This document shows positions 42,301 through 50,056 of a DNA stretch of 64,000 nucleotides, one piece after another. The translations under genes were made by a program, and so were the position numbers. Positions within the stretch are counted from its first letter, which is position 1. Every line of letters begins with the position of its first letter. The stretch is from Macrosoma leucophasiata. Taxonomy: Eukaryota > Arthropoda > Insecta > Lepidoptera > Hedylidae. The notes under the pieces are model-generated. The model searched no databases and was not told where the DNA came from. It was given only the letters and a program-made list of their open reading frames with translations. The DNA lies in NCBI GenBank assembly GCA_036365455.1, contig JAWQUS010000026.1, positions 13,782,001 to 13,846,000 of the forward strand. The letters are read 5' to 3'.

Positions 42301-43336
42301 TCTACTCGGACGAAGTCGTGGGCGCAGCTAGTATTAAAGTAGCCTTAGATACTCCTTATTACATCAGCTATTTGCCAGTGAAAGTCGGTCCAGCCGTTCC
42401 CAAGATAAGTCCCGCCAAACAGACAGACAGACAGACAAAAATTGTAAAAAATGTTGTTTTGGTATATGCATCGTGTATACATATGCATTTAGTAAAAGGC
42501 GGTTATTTTTATGTTACAAACAGACACTCCAATTTTATTTATTTGTATAGATGTAAGAAAGAGGCTTTTTGTGAATAGAGAGTATTGGTGTAAGAATGAA
42601 AAAAGGTATAAGAGAATGATGATTGAAGAAAAGAAGTACAGGGGATGTCAGGACCGGGATATCTGGTAAACCTACCCCGTAAGAGACTTGACATACATAC
42701 ATATTATTTAAGAATATTTTGTTTTCAATATATTGAATTTGACGACCCGGTTAGTCCAGCGGTGTGAGACGACCGTTTGATTCAAAGGGTCGCGGGTTCG
42801 ATCCTCGCACCGGGACATATATTTGTATGGCCTACAGATATTTGTTTCGGGTCTGGGTGTTTGTGTATGTGTGTACAACGGCACCCACGACACAGGTTTA
42901 TACATAGTGTGGGACTGTGAGTGTAAGCGTATTTTATTTATGTTTTTATTTCACTTATTATCGGAGGGTAATCATTACTCAGACAGTTTTTTTCACGTTG
43001 AAATAAAACTATTATATTATATATACGAAATATAAATATTATATTATTATTTATATAAATATAAATATTATATTTCGTATATTAAACTAAATTATTATTT
43101 GAAATCGAACCTGACGTTTCGGTCGCTTTTCAGCTTCCGTGGTCTAAAAATCGTAAATCCGAAAACTAGTTTTTTTTTCACGTTCCTAAATTCACCCTAT
43201 AACGGTTTCAGGTTCGAACTGGCACCCGCAGCCACAACCGGTCAACCCGTCACTGAACTTAAGCGGGTTCGCACCGACCAGCGAGACGTCAACCTTCCAG
43301 CTGCAGAAACCGCCTGGAAAACGGGGCAAACAATGA
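24225..43336 (+). CDS. Nup58: Nucleoporin Nup58 (Nup58/p45), complete gene in 12 exons
   Basis: FG-nucleoporin of the Nup62-Nup58-Nup54 complex, lining the central channel of the nuclear pore and carrying transport receptors. Exons: 24225-24301, 24465-24802, 25898-26002, 26808-26954, 29331-29408, 29930-30063, 32081-32225, 35918-36061, 39236-39394, 40574-40696, 42105-42185, 43212-43336. All junctions are GT/AG, phases agree throughout, and the sum is 1,656 bp (551 codons plus TGA). Residues 1 to about 245 are Thr/Ala/Gly-rich with many FG dipeptides. The middle carries the coiled-coil signatures of the family, for example [23 protein letters not shown] and LRKYILKD, which line up with human Nup58. 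The C-terminus [13 protein letters not shown] resembles the human end. Human Nup58 is about 600 residues, so the length fits. The start is the first ATG of exon 1, followed at once by FAFGTP. Odd point: exon 7 is followed by a 21-copy array of itself, so its true splice pattern is uncertain. Recognition is from family knowledge; no search was run. Confidence 0.93.
24465..24802 (+). CDS. Nup58: Nup58 exon 2, main FG-repeat exon
   Basis: Acceptor TTCAAAG and donor GTAAGA. It encodes about 112 residues built of short Ala/Thr/Pro-Ser spacers between FG dipeptides (FGQP, LFGTP, FGATS and similar), the binding sites for importin-type receptors. An antisense open frame across the same bases is a by-product of composition. 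Confidence 0.93.
24861..25395. other. Nup58 intron 2 sequence with (CA)n
   Basis: (ACAC)n at 25225-25248 within CAT/CAC-rich DNA; GGGGCCCTTGGGCAC at 25079 is unassigned. Confidence 0.5.
25399..25606 (+). mobile_element. SINE-A, 3'-truncated, head-to-head with a reverse copy
   Basis: TACTGGTGGTAGAGC to ACCTTGGTCATTG, immediately followed by a reverse SINE-A. Confidence 0.87.
25600..25722 (-). mobile_element. SINE-A reverse, truncated
   Basis: TTTTTTTGTGTAATGGACGT to CCGGAAATTACAGCGCCGTA. Confidence 0.85.
25898..26002 (+). CDS. Nup58: Nup58 exon 3, FG repeats
   Basis: Acceptor TCGGCAG, donor GTAAAT. Phase 1 on both sides. It continues the FG region (AFGATT, SFGALG, SFGTGT). Confidence 0.9.
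26030..26325 (-). mobile_element. SINE-A, full length, Nup58 intron 3
   Basis: T20 tail to GAGCTCTACCACCAGTA. Confidence 0.9.
26519..26755 (+). mobile_element. Retroposon 3' end (family I), copy in Nup58 intron 3
   Basis: Nearly the same as 51965-52216; ends GAAATAAAAATATTTTC and (TTTCTA)n just 50 bases before exon 4. Confidence 0.75.
26808..26954 (+). CDS. Nup58: Nup58 exon 4, FG repeats
   Basis: Acceptor GTTCCAG, donor GTGAGT. Gly/Thr-rich with SFG, GFGFG, GLFG and a run of Thr. Phase 1 both sides, so exons 3 and 4 could each be skipped without shifting the frame. Confidence 0.9.
27000..27245 (+). mobile_element. SINE-D, old
   Basis: TAGTAGTCTTGTGGTGGTAGG (tRNA-like head), ATGCTGGGGTCTTGGGTCCC, and GCATTTATGCTTGAATGC at the far end. 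Confidence 0.6.
27246..27540 (-). mobile_element. SINE-A, full length, Nup58 intron 4
   Basis: TTTTTTTATTTCATGAAGGT to GAGCTCTGCTACCAGTA; contains a small local duplication (CCATTAGCACCATTTAGC). Confidence 0.9.
27820..27950 (-). mobile_element. SINE-E and SINE-T fragments
   Basis: CCTAACTAGGTGTAAAAC..TGTCGTGG (SINE-E body) then CCAGCCGCTTTACCACTAAG (tRNA-like head of SINE-T, reverse). Confidence 0.55.
28024..28330 (+). mobile_element. SINE-A, full length, Nup58 intron 4
   Basis: TTTTACTGGTGGTAGAGC to an A-rich tail at 28302-28328. Confidence 0.92.
28490..29000 (+). mobile_element. SINE-T composite: three tRNA-like heads in a row
   Basis: Heads at 28490-28553 (CTTCGGTAGCTGAGTGGTAA), 28585-28605 (partial) and 28842-28917 (CAGTAGCTCAATTGGAAGAG..GCGAGTTCGAGTCTCGC). 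The last two are each followed by the same AAATTTTTCTTTCCATTTTT tail. Acceptor and T stems pair; the anticodon arm is irregular. Confidence 0.78.
29331..29408 (+). CDS. Nup58: Nup58 exon 5, linker after the FG region
   Basis: Acceptor GTATTACCAG, donor GTAAGT. It encodes a short Gly/Ala/Thr-rich linker ending in DSKSS that leads into the coiled coil. Confidence 0.88.
29478..29652 (-). mobile_element. SINE-A, truncated, Nup58 intron 5
   Basis: TTTTTTTTATGTAATATAAT to GAAATTACAGGGCCGTAC. Confidence 0.88.
29930..30063 (+). CDS. Nup58: Nup58 exon 6, start of the coiled-coil domain
   Basis: Acceptor TCATTACAG, donor GTACGT. It includes [19 protein letters not shown], matching the first helix of the family coiled coil. 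It ends in phase 0 after Lys. Confidence 0.92.
30100..30275 (+). mobile_element. LINE tail (family L), Nup58 intron 6
   Basis: CTAGCTGTTGCTTGCGGATT, GCCCGCGCGG, AAATCGGTTTAGTCGTTTAG and (CAGA)n at 30238-30256. Confidence 0.75.
30359..30530 (+). repeat. 72 bp GC-rich tandem repeat, about 2.3 units
   Basis: Units start at 30359, 30431 and 30503 (TGTCCATTGACGCGGAGCG). The third diverges after 30521. Confidence 0.93.
30785..30935 (+). mobile_element. SINE-E, head partly lost
   Basis: GATTCGAAGGGTCGCGGGTT, GGCCTACAGATATTTGTTTC, ACGGCACCCACGACACAGG. Confidence 0.75.
30940..31915. other. Nup58 intron 6 remainder, no gene assigned
   Basis: An open stretch at 31604-31819 could encode about 70 residues ([20 protein letters not shown] and on). 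I do not recognise it and Nup58 phases do not need it. It could be a relic exon from another gene. Confidence 0.35.
31916..32070 (+). mobile_element. 3' fragment of an RTE-like LINE
   Basis: Encodes a remnant [18 protein letters not shown], the basic R-P-R-G-R...R-W-x-D motif found near the end of RTE-type reverse transcriptases. It then runs into a (GAT)n tail at 32056-32069. It lies directly upstream of the Nup58 exon 7 acceptor. Confidence 0.65.
32081..32225 (+). CDS. Nup58: Nup58 exon 7, first copy of the amplified exon
   Basis: Acceptor AAATTGCAG follows the tail of an RTE-like insertion. The 48-codon exon ([13 protein letters not shown]...) is an Arg/Ala-rich helix at the place where human Nup58 has its corresponding helix segment. 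The donor here is GTGGGT. The 3' part of this exon and its donor are repeated about 20 more times downstream, so the donor actually used could lie in any copy. The sum of phases works with this first copy alone. Confidence 0.75.
32103..35170 (+). repeat. 21-copy tandem array of Nup58 exon 7 with its splice borders
   Basis: GC-rich minisatellite counted by the marker GCGCGGACAC (21 occurrences, first near 32128, last near 35067; one copy reads CATGGG and one CCCGGG after it). Full units are 153 bp (51 codons); others are shortened, for example by 17 bp where the spacer jumps from GGTC to GCCGGCCC, or by changes in a GCC run. Each unit has an acceptor-like CAG|GTGGGCG, a ~100 bp exon piece and a donor-like G|GTGGGT, with a spacer of only 37 bases. 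Copies 1-4 stay in one open frame. The final copy has GATGGGT in place of GGTGGGT, so its donor is lost. Very long open frames on both strands here are products of the stop-poor GC composition. Confidence 0.95.
35203..35545 (+). mobile_element. Repeat B directly after the exon array
   Basis: AATAATAATGGAGACCGTCG, CTCCACTATGCTGCTCCGAT, AAGGCCTCCGACAAGG, CGAGTAGATCGTTTCCGATC. Confidence 0.85.
35918..36061 (+). CDS. Nup58: Nup58 exon 8, coiled coil
   Basis: Acceptor CTGTTACAG, donor GTATGT. It encodes [20 protein letters not shown] and on to SSPKLLTEQ, a clear match to the segment of human Nup58 around YFRILVQQFEVQLQQY. Phase 1 on both sides. Confidence 0.93.
36125..36225 (+). mobile_element. 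RTE-like tail fragment (family C)
   Basis: GTTAGACAAAGCCTTCCCGA, GACGCCCATACC, GCCATAATCCCCACGCTTCG. Confidence 0.6.
36290..36562 (-). mobile_element. SINE-A, Nup58 intron 8
   Basis: TTTTTTTTATGTAATGGAAG to GAGTTCTACCACTGGTAA; lacks a few bases after GAAATTACA. Confidence 0.9.
36820..37165 (+). mobile_element. SINE-D, near complete with tRNA-like head
   Basis: Head CCTACTACGCTGTGATCCTG and GGTTCGATTCCCGGTTCGGG, body TCTAGTTCTATTGGGATTTT, GATGTGAACAGGCTCGCC, end CACCCCTTCGGAGAG. Confidence 0.72.
37187..37456 (+). mobile_element. SINE-A, Nup58 intron 8
   Basis: CCTGGTGGTAGAATTCCAGT to GCATGCTTGCTTACAACTTC; no A tail. Confidence 0.88.
37893..39150 (-). mobile_element. mariner-family DNA transposon, 1,258 bp
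   Basis: Terminal inverted repeats TAGGTTGGGGAAAAAGT (left) and ACTTTTTCCCCAACCTA (right) with TA duplications at 37891-37892 and 39151-39152. It encodes a mariner transposase on the minus strand. The length is typical of the family. Confidence 0.92.
37970..38909 (-). pseudogene. mariner transposase, broken
   Basis: Cut-and-paste transposase. The N-terminal part has helix-turn-helix-like [20 protein letters not shown] and SGRPI. The catalytic part has [14 protein letters not shown] and [12 protein letters not shown], carrying the three Asp of a D,D34D enzyme. A frame shift and a TGA between about 38550 and 38585 separate the two halves, so it is not active. Confidence 0.88.
39236..39394 (+). 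CDS. Nup58: Nup58 exon 9, coiled coil
   Basis: Acceptor TTGTTTCAG lies only about 13 bases after the end of a LINE tail. It encodes [20 protein letters not shown] and [15 protein letters not shown], the best-conserved block of the protein. Donor GTGAGT. Confidence 0.94.
39610..39835 (-). mobile_element. SINE-T copy, Nup58 intron 9
   Basis: Reverse tRNA-like head (GGCGAGACTCGAACTCGCGG, TGAGCTACTGAAG) whose acceptor stem pairs fully, flanked by the family tail and CATTGCTTTATGGTAGCAG. Confidence 0.72.
40034..40395 (-). mobile_element. Repeat B, Nup58 intron 9
   Basis: TGAAGCGCGCATGTCC, AAGCGATCTACTCGGTTAAG to GATTGCCATTATAATTATTA, full length with the (ATT)-like tail. Confidence 0.87.
40574..40696 (+). 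CDS. Nup58: Nup58 exon 10, end of structured region
   Basis: Acceptor CGCCTACAG, donor GTATAC. It encodes a charged linker with [17 protein letters not shown] followed by a Ser/Leu-rich stretch. Phase fits both neighbours. Confidence 0.9.
40828..41390. mobile_element. MITE-F with a SINE-A inserted
   Basis: Ends CAGTGCTCAACAAT and ATTGTTGAGTACTG extend to 33 bp inverted repeats flanked by TA (40826-40827 and 41391-41392), as for Tc1/mariner-type MITEs. The SINE-A at 41003-41300 interrupts it. Confidence 0.88.
41003..41300 (+). mobile_element. SINE-A inside MITE-F
   Basis: Complete copy with an A20 tail. AATGTGC occurs just before (40989-40995) and just after (41301-41307) as the target duplication. 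Confidence 0.9.
41757..42045 (+). mobile_element. SINE-A, Nup58 intron 10
   Basis: GACTGGTGTTAGAGCTCCAG to CCATTACATAAAAAAAA, about 60 bp before exon 11. Confidence 0.9.
42105..42185 (+). CDS. Nup58: Nup58 exon 11, C-terminal linker
   Basis: Acceptor TTTATAG, donor GTAGGT. It encodes [19 protein letters not shown], similar in character to the GPTPFS block in human Nup58. Confidence 0.88.
42250..42445 (+). mobile_element. LINE tail (family L), Nup58 intron 11
   Basis: TAGCTGTGCCCGCGACTTCG, GAAAGTCGGTCCAGCCGTTC and (CAGA)n at 42419-42438. The left edge is doubled in inverted form (CGGACGAAGTCGTGGGCGCA). Confidence 0.75.
42743..42950 (+). mobile_element. SINE-E, complete
   Basis: tRNA-like head with A box (GGTTAGTCCAGCGG) and B box (GGGTTCGATCCTCGC), body GGCCTACAGATATTTG, end GTGGGACTGTGAGTGTAAGC. 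Confidence 0.82.
43076..43145 (+). repeat. Solo Penelope-type arm in last Nup58 intron
   Basis: Matches the arms at 60257-60324 and 61391-61458, including GACGTTTCGGTCGC and the neighbouring CTTCCGTGGTCT. It follows an AT-rich inverted repeat at 43020-43080. Confidence 0.75.
43212..43336 (+). CDS. Nup58: Nup58 exon 12, C-terminus and stop
   Basis: Acceptor GGTTTCAG. It encodes [10 protein letters not shown]... and ends [13 protein letters not shown] then TGA, resembling the basic end of human Nup58. No AATAAA is seen in the ~70 bases before the next repeat; the first AATAAA noticed is near 44370. Confidence 0.92.
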
Positions 43337-43409
43337 TATTGGCGTTAGGGTATTATATACCCTAAAATATTTTAAAAACACATTAGGTTGAAACGTCACT
43401 GTCTTCTTA

Positions 43410-43760
43410 ATAATAATAATAATGGCAACCCTTGCACGTGTCTCTCCCCATTTTGGGGAGAAGACTGGAGCTTACTCCACCACGCTGCTCCAATGCGGGT
43501 TGGTGGAGATAAGGGTTAGTGGCCAACCCCCTGTTGGACGTTTTTTAAAATCGCCCAAAAGGCCTCCGACAAGGTTTAACGACTTCTATCTATCGATAGC
43601 AACCGAGACCGACGGCTTAACGTGCCCTCCGTAGCACGGACATTTTTAATTTGTCACTAGCGGTCACCCATCACACACGACCGCGCCCGTATCGTACAAC
43701 CGAGTATTTCGCTTGCATCATCATCTACACCAGCCCCCCATCTACGTGGCCCCGCGCCAT
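43410..43760 (+). mobile_element. Repeat B just after Nup58
   Basis: TAATAATAATAATAATGGCA, TGGAGCTTACTCCACCACGC, AAGGCCTCCGACAAGG, ATCGATAGCAACCGAGAC. Confidence 0.87.
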
Positions 43761-43984
43761 GCTCGCTTCTGTTCTGTTTTCATAGGTCTTTATTTCACGG
43801 GACACCACGGTGGCGCAACCAGTCGCACAACCGTGGTGTCCGTAAGCTACCAAACTAGACACCATACAGACGCCAGAGTCGCCACACCGCAGCGACAGTA
43901 ACAAAATGTACCGTGAAGATACTATAAGGACGTAGGAAAAGAAAGATCTAAAAAAAAGAAACAGTTTAGCAGTTAGTTCATTAC

Positions 43985-44445
43985 TCCAGCCGAATGTCGT
44001 CCGTCTGCTGGACAAAGCCTTCCCCAAAGACGCTTACAACAGTATTGTGCGTCATTAGAGCAGAATATACCGTAATCGCCACGCTTGGCAGGCGGATTGG
44101 CGATCGCAGTGACGGTAGTTTTATCGCTGGACGCTGCTGCCGCTACTACCGCCCTATTTTAATCGTTTGACCGCCATTGTTCGGTTAACTGACTGCACTA
44201 GCGGAAGAATTCTTTTCCAGTAGAAGAAAATTGGTCGTTATTTTCGTTAAAGTTCTCCGCGCCTATTTCGTTGTTTTCGACTATACCCAAAGGTTGACTG
44301 GTAGATAATGCCTTTTAGTTGCATTAAGTCCGCCTTTTGTACAAAATTATTTTTGTGCAATGAAGTTAAATAAATAAAATTCTTCTGCTAGTGGGGTCGA
44401 CACGTCCCGACAACAGTAGTTTGTAAGTTTTAGTTTAATGAAATT
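43985..44445 (+). mobile_element. RTE-like tail (family C)
   Basis: GGACAAAGCCTTCCCCAAAG, CCGTAATCGCCACGCTTGGC, GGACGCTGCTGCC, CCATTGTTCGGTTAACTG, GTCGACACGTCCCGACAACAG. It holds another insertion between 44250 and 44380. Confidence 0.65.
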
Positions 44446-44589
44446 TTGTATCGGGGTCCGAGCTAGTCGCGCCGCCAAATTGGTTGCGCCACCAAACGGA
44501 CACCAGGTAAGTAACTCTATAGAGCTATATCCCTATAGTAGCGGCGACTGGTTGCACCGCCATGATGTCCCGGTGAAACATATCCCTTA

Positions 44590-44885
44590 AGGTGCGGACT
44601 CATGCAGCGACAAATCCACTCACGTGACCCCATTTTGAATTGCCCGCGTCTCAAGAAGTTACTGCCTCATGCAGTCGCTCGTCGCTCGATTTTCAGAGAT
44701 AAATCTAGCTACTTATCCCTATTCTCAATTTGTCGCAACTGAAAAACAGTAGTATCCAACTGCTGATTTCCTAACTTCCTTCGTAATAGCGACAAAACTC
44801 AACATTTTCAGCTTTGTCGCTACATACCACGTGACCAGATTGGTCGCTGCAATCAAGCGTTGAGCGGCTGCATGAGGTCACACCT
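44590..44885. mobile_element. Harbinger-type MITE, 296 bp
   Basis: Inverted ends AGGTGCGGACTCATGCAGC and GCTGCATGAGGTCACACCT, with TTA on both sides (44587-44589, 44886-44888), the 3 bp target of PIF/Harbinger elements. Confidence 0.82.
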
Positions 44886-45050
44886 TTAGGCGTCCATTAC
44901 ACACTCATGCCAGCGTGGCATTTCATTAAAAATACTAGCTAGCGGCCTATTTTGATAGGCCCTATACCTTATTTTGATAACCTAGTGAATGTATTATTAT
45001 TATTCTCTAGACATCATAAAAAATATGCGTAAGAATTAGGTTTGTAACAT

Positions 45051-45474
45051 GGGTCTGACGCAGACTGAACACTTCGCAAAATGTATATTTCGCAGAATGT
45101 GCATTTCTCACAAAGAGCACTTCTCAAAATGTGCATTTTGCGAAGTGCACATTACGCGTAGTGCTCATTTTGAGAAGTGCTCCTTGTGAGTAATACGCAA
45201 TCCGCGAATTATATATTTTGGGCATAATGCTCATTTTTTATTTATTTTTTTATTTCCGTTTAAAGAGTTTGGTCAAAGGCCATGACATACGTTCACATGA
45301 ATTACAATCTTAATTTAAAAAAATAATTAAACAACATTAGCTCATTGACAATTGATATAGTTGCAACAGTATTCTGGTGTCATCCGTAGTAGGATCTGCC
45401 AGGACACTGTTGCAATGTCCTATTTCTAATGAAGCCCTGCGATAATGCTCATTTTGCGAAGTGCAGTCAGACCC
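45051..45474. mobile_element. hAT-like foldback MITE, 424 bp
   Basis: Starts GGGTCTGAC and ends GTCAGACCC; flanked by TGTAACAT (45043-45050) and TGTAGCAT (45475-45482), an 8 bp duplication with one change. The inside carries repeated forward and reverse CATTTTGCGAAGTGC words. Confidence 0.8.
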
Positions 45475-45559
45475 TGTAGCATATCTCGATGAACGAAATA
45501 ATTCTACCGCGGGGTCCTATCCTAATACTGCTATTGTATCGAGGCAGTTAATGGGCATG

Positions 45560-45865
45560 TGTATTTTGTAGGTAGCAGGCCATTACTACCATGCCGGGGT
45601 CCCGGGTTCAATTCCCAGTTTACTACTCCCGCCACTGGGGGCTTTCAGAGATAACGGCCTAAAATCCTTCATCTCTGATTCTATTTGGATTTTTTAATTT
45701 ATCAGTAAATCCAACATACTGGCGAATTTCCGTAAATTCCCCAGTTTGTTGGAGTTTGGCAATGTGCCCAGCGATGTTAACAGGCTCGCCACCTGTTACA
45801 TGGGCCAAAACGTAACCGGCGAATCGAGGGTGTTTGCTTGAATGCATTCAGTTATCTCTGCCTAT
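45560..45865 (+). mobile_element. SINE-D, near complete
   Basis: Head GTAGCAGGCCATTACTACCA, GGGTCCCGGGTTCAATTCCC, body AACAGGCTCGCCACCTGTTA, end CTTGAATGCATTCAG. Confidence 0.75.
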
Positions 45866-46224
45866 AGGCGGCCACACAAAACTGCGATGCGATGCCGTAT
45901 CGCAGGCGATGTGTTCGTGCGAGCTCACAGATATTTGCGATGCGATGCGAATTCGCAGTTATGTGTTGTATTCGCGGATTACAGGCGGAAGTTACGTTTT
46001 ATTTCCATTTAATGTGAATTATGTAAACCCTAGTTTCTGATGTAAATTGTAATGAAACTCATAATAAATTCATTTTGATAGGTATTGTAGTTATGTATTC
46101 AAAATTGTTATTTTTGTAATAAATTTAATGTTACATACAATGTTTTGTTTTATTTTTGTGTTATGGCCAGGTAGATCATCAGAACGTCTGATATATGTGA
46201 GTGCACGCATTACCTAATGTATCT

Positions 46225-46381
46225 TTTTTATGTAATGGAAGTGGCAAACAAGCATGCAGTTGACATTGGTGTTAAGTGATGACTATAGACACTCACACAA
46301 AGACCAAGGTCAAATGCAGATGCGTTACCACTCCTGAGGCCTAAGATGTTATGTCTCTCTGCCAGAAATTACAGGGCCGTA
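46225..46381 (-). mobile_element. SINE-A, truncated reverse copy
   Basis: TTTTTTATGTAATGGAAGTG to AGAAATTACAGGGCCGTA, inserted in an older forward SINE-A whose remains lie at 46195-46222 and 46382-46500. Confidence 0.85.
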
Positions 46382-46500
46382 TCTGCCACTAAATGGTAGT
46401 ATTCAGCACTATCGTGTTCGGATCGAGATGGTAATGGATGGCCCCGTAATAACTATCACAGAGACAACAGCTAAAGTCGCAGGGGTGGCAGCGCGTCTGC
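46382..46500 (+). mobile_element. SINE-A, old forward copy
   Basis: CTGCCACTAAATGGTAGTAT, ACTATCACAGAGACAAC, GGGGTGGCAGCGCGTCTGC. Confidence 0.7.
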
Positions 46501-46514
46501 AGAAATTAAAGAAA

Positions 46515-46600
46515 AATTTTACTTCGGGCAGGAATCGAACCTGCGACCGTAGGACAACCAGTCCAGCCGCTTTACCACTAAGCTATCGAAGCTCATAAGG
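46515..46600 (-). mobile_element. SINE-T head (tRNA-like)
   Basis: Reverse: AGCTTCGATAGCTTAGTGGT, GGTCGCAGGTTCGATTCC. It is related to the head at 28490. Confidence 0.6.
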
Positions 46601-47126
46601 TCGATGTGCTTTATTGGTAGATATTGTATGCTGCTTAGACTAAGTACCTATAGAAAGAAATTCAACTCCATAGAAAAAAAAATGCTACCATAACCAATAC
46701 ACTTGCGTACACTAGCGCCATAGCGGATTAGCAACTAACACAAAATATGCGCGGGAACTTTCAAAAGGAGGTTTCAAAAAAGTTTCAATTTCATTACAGT
46801 AGACAGGTACTACAAGAACATGAAGCAGAATAAAATTTATTCACATTAATATGGTGACTTTAAAATAATATACCATTTTGATATGTTAAACCATATTATT
46901 ATTACGAATAATTTTATTCTACTTTATGTCCTTGTAGTACCTGCTTACTTGTAACAAAATCTATCACCAGTTGTACCTGCATTAATCTTTCATGCATCTT
47001 ATTTAAAATAAAACAACAAAAACTGTATAAACGTATATTTCCCAATCATATACATAAAACTTGATACAAAATAAAATAAAAAAATACTTCAAACAAATTA
47101 TTAGAAACAATGAACTCATTTATTTT
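46600..47126. other. No gene seen downstream of P-like copy 1
   Basis: AT-rich. AGAATAAAATT..AGTAC words at 46820 and GTACCTGC..TTGTAACAAAATC at 46935 form a loose inverted pair (46790-46975), possibly a small MITE. Confidence 0.4.
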
Positions 47127-48175
47127 TTAAATTCTTATCTTACGTTCTAATGCTTTCTTTTTTTCCTCTTCGTCCATATTTCTATTTATTAAAACACAAT
47201 ATCTTTTAATTATAATAAAAAATGTACTTACTTTAATATGAGTTTCATTTATTTCATAATGTAGAGTACATTTTCTCAAAAAATCAAAATCTACACATTC
47301 TAACAAATTAAATATGTTGATTTTCAACTCCTTTTTATGTGCATTTTTGTTTAATGAAGTATTTATGAGGCTGGCCATCATTTCTACACACGTCACCATA
47401 TCTTTAGATACATAATAAATTCTGAGCAGGGTCATAGTCCTTAAAACTTGTGAACATGTGTATGGTTTCTTGTGTATTTGATAGGAATGCCTTTCAACAA
47501 TCAAGGCAGTTACTGTTCCTCAATTTTTTATATATAAAACCACACACATATGCACAAGCTTGACTCTCAGACGTCCCCTGGTCCACTGCTTCAACTGCAT
47601 CCGATAATATGCTCTCCATTGCTCCCAACTCGCATTGAAAAGTTGGTTCATTAATGTTTGTAGGAGAAATGTTTGCTGTCAAAAACTTTGTTAAATTATT
47701 TGAAATCATAGCTTGGTCATCTTCACAATTTTTTTTTGCCCTGCATGTTTTAGGTTGGAAATTATGGCAGTTTTGATGCCAGCTATAAATTGATTAACGG
47801 TTGGATTGTTATTGGATCCACAGCTATATCGGATGCAGCCAAAACAATTTTCTAGTGGATCTTGGTTGAGGCCACGTGTGGAAAGACTCTTAATGCCTAT
47901 AGCCTGTAAATTTTTCCACAATCTTTCTATAGCGTTCATGGTGTGAATCCATCCTTCTTGAGACGGAGGATTAGATTTACTCCCTACATATTTCATATTT
48001 TGTATAAATTTCCTCATTTCCTTGAATAAAGTTAAATGGGGAGTCTTTTTAGTTATATTGGTGGAATATCTCTTTCCTCTTCGCAAATCTTTACTATCGG
48101 CATTAACGGCATCAAATAGTTCGTCGAATTTCTGCACGAACGTTGCCATTGCATGAGCTTCTGCTGGTAGTTCAT
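47127..48175 (-). pseudogene. Copy 1 exon 8, C-terminal transposase region, broken
   Basis: Runs ELPAEAHAMATFVQKFDELF through NQDPLENCFGCIRYSCG in one frame, shifts in an A-run near 47735, continues as MISNNLTKFLTANIS to SNCLD, meets TGA near 47494, and resumes shifted to the final TAA at 47127. The C-terminal cysteine cluster of copy 2 is largely missing. Confidence 0.75.
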
Positions 48176-48756
48176 CTGAAAAATAAAATATTTAATATTG
48201 TTATCGGCGTGCATATATGAAGAGAATGATGCAGGTAGAAGAAGCACGAGAGGTATGTCAGGATCGGAATATCTGGCGCTCCACACTCTCTGCCTTCCCC
48301 GTAAGGGACCTGGCGTGAAGATATATACATATTTACATTACATAGTAATATTTAAAAAAATCTTTTTAATTCTTAATTCAGATTGCAATACTGAAATGTA
48401 AATGTTTGTCTTTCCCAAAGGTTAGGATAACTTAGTTGAGCAAATAGTGTCAGTCAAAAAACAGAATTATACACTTTTTTGACTAGCTATTGCATGAGAT
48501 ATAGTAGATACGTTGACACCCCTGAGTTCTTAGTTATTAGGTTTCTGTGATAGTTATTACAGGGCCATACATTACATACCAATCTTCAAATTACAAATAA
48601 TACTGTTACAATTTATATTACATGTTACTACAACATTTTCACTCGTAACAACGTCAAGATATGGATATAGACCCTCTATATCCATATCTTGACGTTATAT
48701 CTTATATATATATATCTTTGTTTTTCAAATTATCTAAATTCGATATTTATATAATA

Positions 48757-49443
48757 TAGCTGACCCGGCCACGCGTTGCTGTGGCTAAAGTTTTTGTTAT
48801 ATTACATTATAGTAAACAATCTAAGAGGAACAATAAGAGAACATCAGTCACGGAGTCCACTATGCTTTTTCACACAGATGGTATTTGTAAAAAAATTTGG
48901 TGATCTCCTTATTTGACTTTCTACTACTATAACCCTTTAGTACAATGAAATTATTTACGAACATAGACGAAAATGTTGGTATACAAATTCACTGGATTGA
49001 GATTTGAAGGGGAAGTACGTTGAACACAATTAATGAAAATGTTCTTAAACTTGATATTAAGCAGAAATCAATAGGTACAAAATAAAAATTTATAGCGTCA
49101 ACAACACGTGGTAATTAAGCTGTTTAAATGTATCATAAATGACATGTTTGTAGATTTACCATAGCAGCGCCATCTATTGATTACTTACTCAACCCAGTCG
49201 AAAGGTATCGACATCTGTTAGAATCATTTGGAGTTAACAGATAATTGTGACTGTCAAATAATAACAGACAAATAGTTAGCAATAAATTAAAATTGCGACT
49301 ATAATTTGAGATTTAAACTATCCTATCTCTCAAGTTGGAACGAACTGCACATGGTGTGCGAATTTTATTATAATCGGTTAAGTGGTTTAGGAGTCCATTG
49401 AGGACAAACATTGTGACACGAGATTTATATATATTATAAGATA
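48757..49443 (+). mobile_element. LINE tail (family L, long form) in copy 1 intron 7
   Basis: AGCTGACCCGGCCACGCGTT at the left, TTTATTATAATCGGTTAAGT and ATATATTATAAGATA at the right. Confidence 0.7.
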
Positions 49444-49461
49444 AGATATACATTTACTTAC

Positions 49462-49650
49462 TTTGAGCAATTTTCATTAACATGCCAGTTAAAACAGAGT
49501 GACTAAATACTTGAGCAGCAAGCTTCACTCTCATTTGCTGCTGGCAATTTGGACGCAAATGACTGTCAGTCAGCTGAGGAGCATTAACCAAATTAGGATT
49601 GGTTTTGTCGAGCTCATAAAATGCTTGTATGTGGCTCCATTTCACTGTAC
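49462..49650 (-). CDS. Copy 1 exon 7
   Basis: Contains VKWSHIQAFYELDK, LTDSHL and QQQMRVKLAAQVFSHSV, matching the AKWEHLELLHAEN to KYASQIFSRKIS stretch of copy 2. Donor GTAAGT; phase joins exon 8 correctly. Confidence 0.78.
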
Positions 49651-50056
49651 CTAAAAAGTATTTTTTATTAGAAATTGTGTAGTTAACATGTGTTTTTTTA
49701 TATGATTTTTTTTAAAGTTTAAGTACAACTTTAACTTTACTTTAGTTTGGTTGCTCCAAAATATTTGTTTAGGTTAAAGTTTTTATAAAATTTACCATTC
49801 TTTTCTAACTTAAACAATTTTTTGTTAGAGTGTAGTGCACTCTTTGGTGCAATCGAACCTAAGATATTTATTCACTGATAAATGAATATATGAGATTGTA
49901 CAGAATATTTAAATTTAATCTTCATGTTAGTTATCCCTCAAAGGGATAGGATAAAGATAGAATAAATATATTTCCAATTAAAGAATTATATAGGTTTACA
50001 AATACTGTACAAACTTATTTTATAAAAACTACTGGTACAATTATAATATTACTTAC

